From Halichoerus grypus (Eukaryota > Chordata > Mammalia > Carnivora > Phocidae): 64,000 nucleotides of DNA. Where the stretch lies: assembly GCF_964656455.1 (NCBI RefSeq), contig NC_135715.1:78532414-78596413 (forward strand), read 5' to 3'. Positions 1-13,900 of this stretch are shown piece after piece. Within the stretch, counting starts at the first letter, position 1, and the number at the start of each line of letters is the position of its first letter. The notes below the pieces were generated by a model. That model was not told where the DNA came from. It worked only from the letters and a program-made list of their open reading frames with translations, and made no database searches. The translations under genes and the position numbers were made by a program.

Positions 1-1800
1 AGGGTGAGCAGGAAATACACATCTGCTTTTGAAAATCAAGAGACTGTGGGATCGTTACTGCAGCGAAAACCCAGCCTGTCCTGGAGAGCCTGGTGCCCTG
101 GCGCCAGCGCTCAGGCAATGGGGCATGGCGGGGGGGGCTTGCTCCTGTCTGTTCTTTCTTAGCCTTCGACGGTCCTACTTTGGGATAATTTTTAATTTAC
201 TTTAAAAATCACTTGGTATTTTTATGAGACATTTATATTTTTATCAGTGTATCAGCACCTGGCACATGTGAAGTATTCAATAAATGTTTGTTCTTTAAAA
301 AATACCCCCTACCTTCTTATTTCCTCATGAGTCAGTTCACTAAAAATTACCTAGGCCGGTAACATATTGTAGTGACAAATCATGTATGGAAATGTCATGT
401 GTGACTTAGGAATTGGGGGCAAGTAGCAGCCTAGAAATACAGAATTGTAGTTATCCTAGAAGTCTAGCGTTTCGATGAGGAGGAGAAATCTTATTATTTC
501 TTCCTGGAGGGTGGGGGAGGGAAGGCCAGAGCTGGACTCATTAAATGTTTAATTACATTGTTGTATAGTAAGCAGCCAACATGTGCTTTATTGCTTTGGA
601 CCCCTTGTGATTTGAGCAAACCTGTGTCCACATGTGATCCACTTCTGGATCTCATAAGCGGTCTGCCACTCCGCCTCTGCAGCCCCCAGAACAGGAGCCC
701 GGGCTTTGCAGCTGCGGGGGGGGGGGGGGGGGGGGGCGGGACACGTGGGGGCGCGCTTCACAGAAGCTTCCTGACTTCTTAGGAGGCAGCCTCACCTCTT
801 CCACCCGACCAGAGCGCTTCAGAAACTCAAAAGAATATTGTTAAGAGACACCTTTTTAAAGTCCTTGCTAATTTCAGAGATTCGCACTGAGACAAAATAA
901 CCATAGCGTGAGTGGAAAGAGAAAGGATAATAAGTTCCGTGTTGCTGACAATTCAGAAATCCATACAGCAACCTCGCGGGGTTGTTTGGGGGTGATGGGG
1001 AACCCCGACAGCTGGAACAAATGAAATGCCAGAGTCACTTGGAAACCCCATTTCCCATGGGAACGTCACGCTCTTCCCTTCCATTCCTCTCAAATCAGAG
1101 CAGGTTCAGTAATGACCCTTTTCTCCCTTTGCCTTGCTAAAAGACCTGTGGCAAACCGAGAAGTTTGGGTAACTGGACCCTGAATGTGGAACTGTTGGCA
1201 TTTGTGATGGGTTTTGGTTGATATTCCCAAATGATTCTGTTTTTATCAAGCAAGCATACAGTAGATATACTGTCAGTTGGCTGGAAAAAATCTTCAGTAA
1301 CCAGCAAGGTACGTCCATCCCAAGGGCTGCCTGAAAGCCCTCCAGATAGAATTACTTGAAGGAAACGTCGGCCCCGTGGCCCTTCTTGGAGAGGAGGGAA
1401 GAAGCCGTGAAATTCCCACTAGCAAAGTGTGCTGCTCCGTGAAGCCTGGGACTGAAGTGGCCGGCCCGCACGGCGCTGCTGTGTTCACTGTGGGCACCGG
1501 TGAGCGGGGTGCCTAGGCCCGCGCGGGAGGGGCCGCTCCTCCACTCCGGCTGCCAGGACTGCTGTGGCTGGCAGCTTCCCCAGACCTTTGCTAAAACACA
1601 GTAACAACCTCTCTCTGCTCCACAACACCCCGTTCGTATAACAAGGGAACAAAATTCTGCCCAATAAACTCTTCTTATTCCCTGAAACAGTATCTCCCCA
1701 GACTATCACCACCCTCTCCCTCCAACATATCTTTTTTCAAGTTTTAATTTTAATTGCCATTAGTTAACATTCACTCCAACATATTCTCTCTGGTTGCTGC
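1..1800. other. Non-coding sequence downstream of IL17D
   Basis: I see no gene. Bases 230-300 look like a LINE-2 or MIR 3' end (cacctggcacatg...caataaatgtttg). A guanine homopolymer sits at about 716-736. The rest is unique-looking or too diverged to name. Confidence 0.5.
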
Positions 1801-1812
1801 TGCCTAGGGATA

Positions 1813-2021
1813 GATTTTTTATTTTTTATTTTTTAAAGATTTTTTATTTATTTATTTGACAGAGAAAGAGAGAGTTCACAAGCAGGGGGAGAGGCAGAGG
1901 AAGAGGGAGAAGCAGGCTCCCGGCTGAGCAGGGAGCCAGATGTGGGGCTCGATCCCAGGACCCCGGGATCATGACCTGAGCCGAAGGCAGACGCTTAACC
2001 GACTGAGCCAGCCAGGCGCCC
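1813..2021 (-). repeat. CanSINE (tRNA-Lys-derived), antisense
   Basis: A T-rich start and aaagattttttatttatttatttgacagaga lead to the tRNA-like head in reverse, ending ccaggcgccc. This is a full-length copy. A short duplication (gatttttta) may flank it. Confidence 0.9.
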
Positions 2022-2159
2022 TGATTTTTTAAACTTTTATACAAAAAGTCATTGTAATGATCTATCCTTGCTAAAGCAATAAACATAACATGAAGAAAGA
2101 ATAGCTTGATATTTCTTTTCAGTGTAGCTTATAAATCACTGCGGCCAGTATGTTCTCAT

Positions 2160-2440
2160 ACCTCCTATGTGCCAGGCGCTGTGCTTTACAGACGGTGTGC
2201 GGTCCTCACAGGGACTGAGGGAGGCGGCACCATCCATTTATAAGGGAGGAAAATGTGGCTCAGATCCATGGGGCCGCACGTCCTGTGAGGAGGGGCCCGC
2301 CGACGCCTAACTGTGCTCTGACAGCCCGTGCAGGGTCTGCTTTCGGCCGAGGACGGAGACTGTGCCTGCTTCACAGGTGGCTCTCAAGGGCTCGAGCCTG
2401 GAACAGGGCAAGTGCTCAATAAATATTAAGTGGATGAATA
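2160..2440 (+). repeat. MIR or LINE-2-like fragment
   Basis: The phrases ctatgtgccaggcgctgtgc and, at the end, agtgctcaataaatattaag are typical of MIR and LINE-2 3' ends. The copy is old and diverged. Confidence 0.45.
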
Positions 2441-3084
2441 TTCCATTCAGAGAGAAAACACAAAGAAAGGTTGCCTTTCTGGTTCTATAGAATGGAAAGC
2501 TAAATTTCTTCCACAGGGAATTTGCTACCTTTTCACAAGCTAATTAGTTAAACTAATAACAAAAATAAAACTGTGATAGTTTCCCCAAATGTCTACTCTC
2601 CTTAAGTCTAGTCTCCTCTGATGTTTGCACTATTAATATTTGAGTAGCTGGAAAATGTAACCCAACAGTGGCAGTGAATGTAACGATTACCCAAGCCACT
2701 GCTTTAAAAGCAGTTTTTCTTTTTAATTTATGGATTTGATACTATTTTTGAGCTGACACTGAAAGACTGCTCCGGACAAGAATGTATTCCAGATATACTA
2801 CCACTGGGGTTACCTTTTTCCCACACACACCACTCCCCCAGAGATTGAATGTGGAAGTAAAATGCCCCAGACTGTACAGAACTATCCACAGCTAACACTT
2901 TCAATTTTGAATTTCTGAATTTTTGGAAAATCTGGATTTTGCTCAGCAATGTATTTTTCACATACAACCTCTGTCAATACAAGTTGAAAGTTCTCTCAGT
3001 GAACCTTCCATGTAGATCAAACTAAGGCTAATACTTGGTAACTAAGGAGCTAAAGCTCTGTTACAGCTGAAGTTTGAGAGTGAA
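2441..3084. other. Non-coding, nothing recognised
   Basis: This is AT-rich sequence without an open frame of note or a recognised repeat. Confidence 0.5.
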
Positions 3085-3097
3085 ATACATATAAATA

Positions 3098-3281
3098 GGG
3101 ACGCCTGGGTGGCTCAGTCGGTTAAGCGTCTGCCCTCAGCTGGGGTCACGATCCCAGGGTCCTGGGATTGAGTCTTGAGTCGGGCTCCTTGCTCTGCAGG
3201 GAGCCTGCTTCTCCCTCTGCCTGCCACTCCCCCTGCTTGTGCTCCTCTGACAAATTAAAAAAAAAAAAATCTTAAAAAAAG
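3098..3281 (+). repeat. CanSINE, sense, with target-site duplication
   Basis: The copy starts with the gacgcctgggtggctcagtcgg head and ends in an A-rich tail. It is flanked by a 13-bp direct repeat atacatataaata at 3085-3097 and 3282-3294. Confidence 0.93.
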
Positions 3282-3294
3282 ATACATATAAATA

Positions 3295-3889
3295 AGGGAC
3301 ACTTCTTGGCTTGGTTGGGGTGTCACAGAAGAGAGACTGACTTTGCAGGAGTAGTTGATCTTTCAAAGACCAAATCAGATCTTAATTTAAACGTCAACCA
3401 TAAAATTAAGATAAAGTGAAGACTAAAATAGTTTCCTCTAAAAATGAGTGGAGCCCAGAGAGAAATGCACGCAGCCAACATGCCCTTCACCTACAATTGC
3501 TTTAATGATTTAAAAAGAACTTGTCACTTTTACAAATAATTGTGTTCAAGGACAAACTTCCAGCCTACAGAAGAGAGTATGGTTTTAGCTCACACTGAAG
3601 GATGTAGAAAAAGAGGCCCCCAATACTGATTTCTGGAAATCGTAAGCTGGCCTGCTTCTCCTATTTGGCTAGTTCCTGAAGCCCTTACAACTAAGCTAAG
3701 ACTTGGACTCTTCTGAGAATTGACAAAGATAGCACATTCCACCTCTCGCCCTGTCCCACCGTGACCTCTTATTGGGCTCCACTTACTTTCAAAAGTGAAA
3801 AAGTATTTAATTGTATACATCTGTGGCCATTTATACAGTCACGAACAAACCACGTTTGAGGTTTCTGGAATCCCTGGCCAGCCTGGGAT
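3295..3889. other. Non-coding, nothing recognised
   Basis: No gene or confident repeat is seen between the SINE and the putative IL17D poly(A) site. Confidence 0.5.
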
Positions 3890-4660
3890 GAGCTGAGCCT
3901 CCTGCGCTTCCCTTTTATTCATGGAGCAGCCTGTGAAAATCTTCACTGGAGGTCACATTCAACCCTGTCCGTTTTGTTATGGTCAGCAACTGGGGACAGG
4001 CTGAATTCAGGGACTCGGGCCCCAGTGCCAGCTAAAAAGTTTATCTGAGGATTCCAGCTGTGCTTCTAAAAAAATCTTACCAGAGGAAGTGAAAACAGAA
4101 TGGTTATAAAATACATGTCAAGTAAAAAATTTTTAATATACTCAAAATTCCTAATATAAAAATAGTTTCTGCCTCATTGAAAACATTGAACAAAAAAGTA
4201 GGTATATATTCTACTTTAAAAAAAAAAAAAGCCCTCTTTTAGAAGCACCCATTTACCATCTATCTTGTGAAGGCTCACCCCGCTTCCCAGAGCGTCCTAA
4301 GGGCGCTGCACTGTAGCTGGGGGTTGGGGGAAGGGTCTGAGCCCGGAGGGCCACGGAGGGAGGGCCACGAAGACACTTCTGCGCTTGCCAGGCTGCAGCC
4401 ACCTTCGGCGGGCCCTGGCCGTCCGCGCCCTGCCTGCTGCCATGTACCGGGTAACTTCCCGGCAGCCTTCACCAACCCTGTGCTGCTGCCTCCAAGAAAA
4501 CCAGGGGATGATGCTGTGTGAGAGTAAGCTGCCAAGCAGTCGGGTCGGAAACTCTCCCGTTCAGTTGTGTCCTTTACCCCTTTCCGTCTTCGTTTTCGCT
4601 CCTTGGAGGTGGAACCAGCCCGCGCGCTCCAGGGAGAGGGGCCTGGACAGCGGCAGGGCC
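3890..4660 (-). other. IL17D: Probable IL17D 3' untranslated region with candidate poly(A) signals
   Basis: On the minus strand after the TGA stop there is an ATTAAA at 4132-4137 (about 525 nt downstream) and an AATAAA at 3914-3919 (about 745 nt downstream). Either could define the mRNA end. An A/T-rich patch with a homopolymer run lies at about 4070-4235. The UTR extent is inferred from these hexamers only. Confidence 0.45.
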
Positions 4661-4979
4661 TCAGGGCCGGCCCGGCTTGTCGCTGGGGCTGAGCAGGAGC
4701 TTGGGGCCCTGCTTGTCCATGCTGGAGTTGATGCTGTCTGCTTCCTTCTCCTGCTCGGGGACGCAGGTGCAGCCCACCGGCACGGTGACGTACTCCTCCG
4801 CATACACCGAGCGGCCGCCCGCGCAGGCCGAGGTCCGCCGCAGGATGACGGTGGGCATGTACACCGGGGCGCTCCGGAAGCGCAGGTCCTCCTCCCCGAA
4901 CAGCCCGGTCAGGCAGCCCCTGCACAGGCAATAGGCCTCGGGCAGGTACTTCGGGTACCTGGCGGGGTCGTAGGAAATT
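4661..4979 (-). CDS. IL17D: IL17D 3' coding exon (residues 97-202)
   Basis: The acceptor is ctccctgcag|AATTTCC with the exon starting at 4979. The first base completes Arg97, then ISYDPARYPKYLPEAY follows. The exon carries most of the cystine-knot cysteines and ends RP-TGA (stop at 4661-4663). The C-terminal tail after the GCTC pair is polar and contains the NSS sequon. Long open frames on both strands overlap this GC-rich exon. They are shadows, because only this frame matches the family and splices in phase. Confidence 0.96.
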
Positions 4980-7900
4980 CTGCAGGGAGGAGAGCACGGC
5001 TTTAGTTCACGCTTTGGGGCAACAGGAACACATCGCGCGCTGAGAGAGGGCAGCCAACAGAAGATTTTTGCTTCTGGGATCAGGAAGTATTGCGATCACT
5101 GTTTAATGGAGCAGGAAGAAAGGTGGGGCCGGACAATTCATCCCGCAGTTAGCGTCCATGCAAGATCCCAATCTGAAACAGATGCACCATGTGACTTTCT
5201 GTATATTAAATGGTGGAGACAGTTTATAGCCATTGTCAGGCCATTCCCTAAAAATGCTTTCAGAGTCTGTGCCAATATACATAGAAAAGTAAAATGTATC
5301 TATTCATGTTAATGACTGAAATTCATTGGCAAAATGAAGACATGTACAGTGAAGCAGGTTCAGACCCTGCGGCTACAGCCCAGAGGAGGCGGGAGGGGGC
5401 GTGGGAGAGGTGGAGCGGCGGGTCCGCGAGCCGCATGCGCACTGACAGGCGACGGCCGCACCCACCAGAATGTAAGATGCCCTCCCTGCTTTGGCCACAA
5501 CTCCAGCCCTGGGCCCCAGAGCCGTGGTCCCTAAGGCCCCAGATCTTCCTCCGCTCCAGACACTGGGCTCTGCAGCCCCAGATGGGGGCACATTCACCAG
5601 GGTGCCGCCCACACCGGTCCCCAGGAAGGGGCCACCTCTGCAAGAAGCTAGCTGGCCCAGGTGCCACCTGGCCTCTGACATAGCTATCAGCAAAGGCAGC
5701 TGCAAGACACCTGTCCAAAAGGTCACAAGGTGGGCCCTGTGTCTGTCGGGGTCTGTGTGCCCTCCTCCGTGAAGGGGCCAAACCCATGCTGGGGAGAGCA
5801 GGCTGGCCAGCCTGGGACATTTGAGAAGTGAATGCTAGTTTAAATGTGATCATTTCCATCCATCCTCCAAAGCTCTCTATTTTCTGGTCAGATGCCAAGA
5901 ACCAATGTCAACACCTACAAAACAGCCTGCTACCACAATGCCAGGGGAGTCTAGGGCTTGGCTGGGCCGGATGGCTCCTTGGGAGAGAAAATAAAGCACT
6001 TTCAGGCAGGACTCTGCCCTCTGCCACCATCCCCTGCAACGAGCCAAGAGGTCAAAGCTGTGTCAGGTCACTAATGGAGACCCAGGGCTCCTCCGTAATG
6101 TCCCCTTGCACAGGGAGGCACTGTCCCCATTTCTCATGGGATTGCCGTGATCCCAAATTCTCATTTCCATGAATCTCCCCACTTAAAAAACACATGGAAT
6201 CCTCTTACAAATGTTTCTCTTTCTTCTGGAGCTGAATCTTAGGGACCCTAAATTCTCAGAGTCAGAAGTCAGGACTTCTAACCTCTCGAGCAACACACAC
6301 ATTTGTAGACCCAAAATGTGCCAAGCCCAGGAGGGCCCCCAAAAGTGCTGTGCCAATGGGAGCCTATGATATAAATTTTTAAAAATGAGGTGTGCCTAGA
6401 GGTTTTTACAGCCAAGAACTTGAGGTGTGTATGGTTTCGCATCCAGGTTTCTGGCCAGCAGAATGTGGCTCCATAGGGAGGGACAGTGGCCCGGGCTGGC
6501 CTTCACCCTATATGGCTTGCACAAGTTTTCTGTCCTTCAGGAGGAATCCCCTCTCGACTAGTTCTCTCATACGTCCTCACTGCTAATGACTAAAATTCAT
6601 CCACAAAGTTAAGAAATTTCCAGTTAAGAATTATGTTCAGACCATCCAGTTAAAGAATGGGGAGTAGGGGGCTTTGGAAAGGTAGGGGGGTAGGTGAGCG
6701 AGCAGTGGGGTGTCCAACAACAGAGCTGAGGATTTCTTGCAGAAAGGAGCTAAAAGGTCGACAACCGGTGGTGCTGACTGGGGCCAACTGTGGGCCTATC
6801 AGGGGTAGGGAGGCAGAAGCCTGAATGGACTTGAAACATGGGAGGGACAGGGTTGTTACACTGATTGGCCAAGAGGCTTCTCCATTGAGGAGCTCATGTC
6901 AAGAGTAAGTGTTAACTCTCAAAGACAGGATGAGGGTGGGTGGTTCCAGATGTGTAAGGAAAGTACATGGGTTTCTTTTTCTGTTTGGATCCAACATCTT
7001 TAGACATTAGTGGATTGAAGCATGACTGGGTGGGGAAGAGTTTAGAAATGGTTATCTTCACGCAGCAACAAACTGACTCCCCGCCAACTACATGCCATTT
7101 ACACAGTACGAAAGAACTCAGGGAGCCAGGCCTCCCAGAGCGCAGAGCTGGGGTGCCCACCCAGGCACAGTGGCTGGGTAACACCTGCTGCACGCGGATG
7201 GAAAGGAAGCCAGTGAGTCCAGGAGCCAGCAGTTAAACTGGACGACCCAGCCCAACCTGCCACTTGAGCATTCTAAAGCCAAGAGGGACATTTGCAAGTA
7301 CTTGGCCACTGTTTGAATGTGGGGGATGAGGTCAGAGGAGGGTCAGCAGTGACTGCACAGCTTCCTGTCGGGGTGACCAGAAGAATGGGAGCAGCAAGGA
7401 GGCCCCAGGCCTGGGCGTCCCTACAGCGGTTGAGCGCTCAGGCACGGACACCTTCACCTCCCTTCTCCCGCTGTACGACAAGGGCAGAGTCAAGGGTGAA
7501 GGCTAATAAATCAGTTATATGCAAACAGGAACAGGGTGGGGTGGGGACTGTCTTCACAATGTAAGTCATCTCTGAAGCCAAAACATTCAAATTTATACTG
7601 ATTTTGTCTATTCATCCTTCCCTCCAACATGAACACAAAAATAGTAGTTGAAAAATATTTTTGAAGCTTCTCATCACTACTTTTTCCTCAGTTCTGCCAT
7701 CAGGAGCTTCTGGAACATAATGAGCTCTATCCTTGCAAGGACTGATAAAGCTGTCCACCCTTACCGTTCCAACTTTTTCAACCTCCTCTGTAAAGCCTTG
7801 CTCTCACCCCCGATCTGAGGTATGCGGAGGCACAGCTGGGGGGGGACAAGTCAGGACAAATCCAAACTCCTCTGCCTTCAAAGGCCTCTGCAGCATGGTC

Positions 7901-10900
7901 CCTACTGCATACCTTTCCAGCATTCCCTCATGGTCTCCTCCTTTGCAATCCTAGCCTACAGTCATCCCAAAGCGGAATGCTCCTTGCATGGGCCGCAGCT
8001 AAGCTTTTGCTCAAGATGCCCTCTCCCCAAAACCAATATCAAATCTTGCCGTATTTTAAGGACCAATTCAAATCACTAAGAGTTTTCAAATTTCCTTAGT
8101 CAAATTCATCCTCTTTATCCCCCATATCCTCACAACACTTGGTGCCTGTGAGATAGGGCTACACTTTTTCTATGTTTTCTCCTGGGAGGGAAGATTCAGG
8201 GCCGTATTCTTACTCATCCTTGTGCCTTAACATGAGAGTAAGAGTTTGGTAGATGGTGAGCTGGTGATGGTGAGTCTGGACTGCACAGCTCCCTGTCCTT
8301 CATACCCTTACATCCATATAAGGCCCTAACTTAAAGTTTGAAGGAAAAGGAATTTATACTATCTCCAGTCACCTTCAATATTTATTCAGCAACATCTGAG
8401 TGCCAGTGACGTTTCAGGCAATGAGGATAGAGATGAAACATGGATCTACTATCCAAGGACTCATCATCTGTGGGAATAAACACTTAGAGAGTTCATCCAG
8501 CCATGGCCACTGGAAAGGCTTCCTGGCAAAGGGGGTTCCTGGTGGATTCATCCAGATGAGGAAAGGAGAAAGGGGAGTTAGCACAGAGGGCAGAGCCTAG
8601 AGCCCAGGGACCATGTCAGCATTAGGAACTGTGGCACAGGACAGGAACTACGAGATGATGCTGGGCTAATCTGTGGAGGCTGGGTCATAAGGGTCCTCAA
8701 ATTCATAGTGAGGAATTTGGATTTGATCCTGAAGGCAACGGGGAGGATGTTAAAAAAGGAAAGTGACCCAATCAGATGGAATTTTAGACAGATCTTCCTT
8801 ACTACACAGTAGAAGATGGTCTGGAGCCCAAGAGAGAGGTACTGGCTGAAGGTGGAGATTTTTAAATTATTAGCATATAGATGGTGGTTAAATAAGATCA
8901 TTCAGGGAGGTGCATGGAGAAACACAAAATGAAAGACAGGGAAAAGGAAGGGGAGGGACAGAGGGGGAGAGAGATAATCTCAAGCAGACTCCCCACTGAG
9001 TGTGGAGTCCGATGTGGGGCTCCATCCCACAACCCCGAGATCATGACCTAAGCTGAAATCAAAAGTCAGACGCTTAACCAACTAAGCCACCCAGGCTCCT
9101 GGGAAAACCAACTTTTAAGGGAGACTATGTCTCACTGTGGAGATTGACAGAATCAGGAGTGGCATTCCCCAAGCGAAGGAAGGCAGACACTTAAGAGGGG
9201 CTGGCCAAAAACTGGAATTGATGGGGCCCGTTTACTGGAAATACAGGGATGGAGAAACATGTTAAATGGCACTATGAGGATATGACCAACAGCATACAGA
9301 ATGCTGGAAGTTCAGCACATGTTTGTTCCAAGGAAGAAAGGAAGGGAGAGGACCCAAAAGAACACTGAGTAGAGTGACATAAGTATCGGGGACATGGGGC
9401 ATCGCTGACCTGCTTTACACCCGCCATCTCTGTGCAGTTGTGAATTCAGCAACTTTTTACTTGCAAGTGTCTCCATTTGGATGAAAAACTTATGGTTGCT
9501 TAAAAAAACATATCAAGCCCAAACTGAGAAACTTTCCAAAAAACAACTGACCAGTACTCTTCAAAAGTGTCACAATCACAAAAGACAAAGAACCAAGGAA
9601 CTGTTGCAGACTGAAGGCCGCTAACAGGCCTGACCCCCAAAGGCCGCGTGTGAGCTGGGGTGAGGTCCTGGGGCAGACAAGGGGTGTTAGTGGGCCTGCT
9701 CTGAGCAAGGGCTCCAGATTCTAGGATTGTTATCAACAAGCATTTCCTGATCTTGATAATTCTGCTGAGTTATGATGCTGCCATTTGGGGAATCTGGGTA
9801 AAGGGTACACAGGAATTCTTTGTACTAATTTCACAAAGGTTTTTGTTAGTTTGAAACTATTTCAAAATGTAGATCTAAATAATATAACAGAAAAAATAGA
9901 GAAAAAATTTTAAAGTTCTAAAAAACCACTTATGAGATAATCAGGGAAATCTGAACCTGACTGAATACTTGAAGATATTAGGGAAGTATTAACTTCCAGG
10001 TGTGTTAATGGTATTGTGTGGTTTTATTTAACAGAGTCCTGATCTCTTAGCGATACACACCAAATAAGTGAGTGTACAGACCCACACACGCACAAACAGC
10101 GCTAAATGCCTGTGAAGTCACAGAGTGCCAGAGGAATCTGCCAACTGGAAGGTTAGTAGTGATCATTAATTCAGCAGAATTGGCAATGCTCAAGCCAGCC
10201 GACCAGGACAAAGCAACGCAAAGCGCACAGTCGGACACGTGGGTGGCTGGAGGCTACAGCCCCAGGGAAGTCTGAGGCCCATTTGGAAAAGGAGGGCTGA
10301 GCCGGACAAAGGAGGGAGCGGAAGTGCTGAGCAACCCACACCCAGGCAGGAGTGGTGAGCAGGAGACCACGGGGTGGGGCGGAGACTGCCCGCAGGTCCC
10401 TGCAGCTGGAACGCCGTGTGTGCCGGGCGGAGATTTAGTAAGACATGTGAGAGGTGGACGGGAGCCTTGAAGACCAGAGCAAAAAGCCTGGATTTTACCT
10501 TCCAGATCACAGGAAGCCACGCGAGGACTGGAAGCATGTAGACAGATGATCAGTGGACGTTTAGAAAGGCCATTCTGATAGTGGCGTAGACCCAATTACA
10601 GGACAAAACTGGGATTGGGGAGGAAGGTCAGTCACAGCCTGTTCAAACTCAGTTTCCTCCTCTGTAACACTAGTGTGACCTGGGGCATCAGAGATCCCTT
10701 TCAATTCCAAGTAGCTGGGAGTTATCTTCTCTACGCACCACAGCACGCAGGTAGCAATCCGTGTAACAATCCCCATTCCATGTGTTAATGACAGGCAGAA
10801 CGGACAGTCACTTGGATGCTGTGATGGTCAGAAGGCTCATCATCTAACTAAAAATATCTGTTCCACCCCCACCAGTCGGCCCCCCAGGACTGAAATTTCC

Positions 10901-13900
10901 ACTGTCACAGTGACACCTCTGGGCTAAGGCATTATGACAAAGAGACATCTGCCTACCCCCACCCCTGCCCGGTACATGGAACATAATAAGAAGGCATATG
11001 CATTGGTGTTTTTCAAATTGTGGTTTTATGACCAGGAGGTTTCTCTTAAAATAGAAAGGTGCTACCAAGGGGAGGGGGACAGATACAATGCATATCACAC
11101 CCCTGACACCCAGTATGGTGGGTATCGATGCCAGCAGGTACCATGGAAGACGGAGAGCACAAGACGGACACATTCTGAAGGACACTAGTTGGGGGGGGGA
11201 TGGAGAAGAGATCAGGATGAAAGGTCTGGAAGCCTTGGGACAGCCAAGGGACAGACACAAAGCTAAAGCATGTCACCCCAACCTCCTGTCTTAAGAGTCT
11301 GAGGAAATTATCAGCCTGGAGTGCTTTCTGGTTAAAGAAAGCTACCACGAAAACAAGACATCAAGAAACCACAACACGGATCCTTTTCTCTTACCAAACA
11401 TGGAAATGCAATCGAATAAGAATCCTGCACGGCTGTCTTGCCTCCTTGTGAGCAATAATTCTTTTGTCTTTACATTTTCTGCATGCTGCTCTGTGGAAGC
11501 TTGGCACCGGAACATACTTGAAACAAATCAAGTTTTCCCCTCTGATGGGATCCAAAAGTGTCCCTGGGGCCACGTGTGAAGCTTGGCTTGAGTGAGTGAC
11601 AGCTGGCCCAACTTAATCCAAGAACAAAGGACAAGTCCTCCAGGGATGATTAGAGGTGATGGAAACTGAGCTTGGAGAGGAATGTGAGTGACAGCGGAGA
11701 CAGAAAAGAGCACTGCCCCTGGGACCCTGAACTTGGTAGGAAACAATTCGAAGCGGTTCCCCAAGGACTGCCACCTGGAGAACAATGAGTACATTCCAGC
11801 AGACAGAACCACAGCCACCCGATGTGCTCTCGATCTGATGCCCAAGTATAGCTGTGGCATTTACTGGCACAAACTCATCGGCATGGCTCACCTTCCCGCT
11901 TTGCAAAACATAAAATTATTTTGATCTCAAGACAACAGAGGCTAAGTATGATTGTTTCACAGCCATTCCAAGACCCCAAACCAATGGAACAAAGTTGGGG
12001 AAAATGCCGTCTTGGGACTGAAATGGTCTAAATGGAAACAAAATTGCCTAAGTAGTCAGTCTGCCAGATCTTAAGGTCAATGAGTTCAACTCATTGTCCA
12101 TTACTTTTTAAAAAAGGGCAGGATGGAAAAAAAAAGGGGGGGGCAGGATGGAGTCAATAAGAGTCTTGAACCTAAAATTTCAGTCCTATTTAGTTACCAA
12201 CATCATTGCCTCTGCCTGGTTCTTTGCGGCCAAGGGGATGGATCTGATTCCCAGGCTACTTCCTCCAGCTTCTTGATGGCAGGACTGTTAATGTGATATT
12301 TTTTATCAATGATTTCTGCTTAGAAAGGACAGCTGTAATCCACTGAGTTTCTGAGATTCCCTAAATTAATCTATAAAGTGCAGTTCTAAGCAGAATCCCA
12401 GTAGAGTTTTTGTAGAACTTGGCAAGCTGATCCTAAAATTCGTAGAAAGAGAAAAAGTCCAAGAATACTCAAGACAATTTTGAAAAGGAAGGAAGAGGAC
12501 TCACTTTACCAGAGATCAAGACCTTCTGAAACTATGGTAATATGCAGACATCTGGCAGCCCTCCGGGAAAACTGAGGAGAACCAATTTCCCTTCCCAAGA
12601 GCTAAGATTCCTCTGCAGAATACCTGTCTTTTTGCCCGGGAAGTGGGCAATAAAAAGAAGGAGTAAACAAGATTTCCAGACTGGTTTTCAGACCACCTGT
12701 GTGAGAACCATGTGGGAGTCGGTTAAAAACACAGATGCTCACACTTGACCCCCTGATTCAGGAGCTCCGCATGCCAACAAGCTACACAAGTGACTTGTCT
12801 TGCTCACTTGAAGTGGGGACCCACTGACAGTCAGCAGAAGCCCGTTCCACAGCACAGTAATATCTCCGAAAGGTAGGTAGCCACATATCTATTGACTGCA
12901 GTTGATAGCAAACAATTAGATGATTGCATTTTCCCAAATACACCCAAATTTCATGATCCTACCAGTGTAGGACTCCCTACGCTGAGAAATCTAACTAATA
13001 CAGCAGGTCACTGTTAACCAAACAAGCAATTGGCATTGTAGAGAGGATGGTGTGCAGATCTCAATTGTGCTTCACTGGAGGTCCACAAATGAGCTTTCAA
13101 AACTAGTGATCACTATTCCCCCACCCCAGAGATTCAGAATTCATGGTTCTGGCATGGGGCCAGGGTGTTGGGATTTTTTAAAGCTCCCCAGATAATTCTA
13201 ACATGCGACCCTGGTAGAGGCCATTAGGTCTCCAGATCTAAGAGAGATAATGAGTCACTGAGATGGGGTTTATGTAACCTTCCAACCTCTTTCTCCCTTT
13301 GGAACCAGCCCCGCAGCTAGGAGGGGGATGGTTAAGAGACTATGGGGGAAAGAATGGTGCATGACGAGGCCCAGAGCTGCTATGGGAGGGCTCTGTTCGA
13401 AGGCCAGGGAGTAGCCAGGGTCATGAGGACCACAGTTTCCCTCTGCTGGAAAGCTGTGGCCAGCAGCCCCATCGGCTCCACCCTCTCTCCATTCCCTAAG
13501 GCCTGAGAGAGCCAAAATCTTCAATACATGCTGCCAAGGAGCTCTGAAAAATGCTCTTCTGGCCCCTACAAGAAAACATCAGTTGTGCATTTCTCCTGAA
13601 AGAGGACATGGAAAAATCAGCCTGGGAGAGCAAAGTCTGACCTGGCACAAATGCCCTGGAGTCAGAGCCCCAGCGGATTTCATCTGGCCCTCTTCACCGG
13701 CCAAGGAGAGCTAGGGGTCAGCCCTACCCCCATGTAGGGACTGTGGTTGACTTTGGTGTGATCCTGAACTTGGCATCAAGGTCAGCCCTGAAGCTGAGCC
13801 AGTGAGGCAGGCTCCAGAACTGACCAGGCTCTTCTGCCAACTGGGCTGGCTCTGGGCTACTAGAACCTGGGAGGACTCAGCCTGTCCGTCCTCTCTCTTT

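Noticed and set aside
1..300. The AATAAA near 279 as the 3' end of the next gene (EEF1AKMT1 is the neighbour in human from memory)
   Set aside because: The surrounding text is a LINE-2/MIR terminus and no coding exon of that gene is visible in the window.
3098..3281. tRNA-like A and B box text in SINE heads as possible tRNA genes
   Set aside because: The text belongs to tRNA-derived SINE bodies with A-tails and target-site duplications, not to free tRNA genes.
4275..5005. Long open frames on both strands (240 aa minus, 206 aa plus) over the IL17D 3' exon
   Set aside because: They overlap the true IL17D frame in a GC-rich exon, ignore the clear splice acceptor and show no domain. They are composition-driven shadows.
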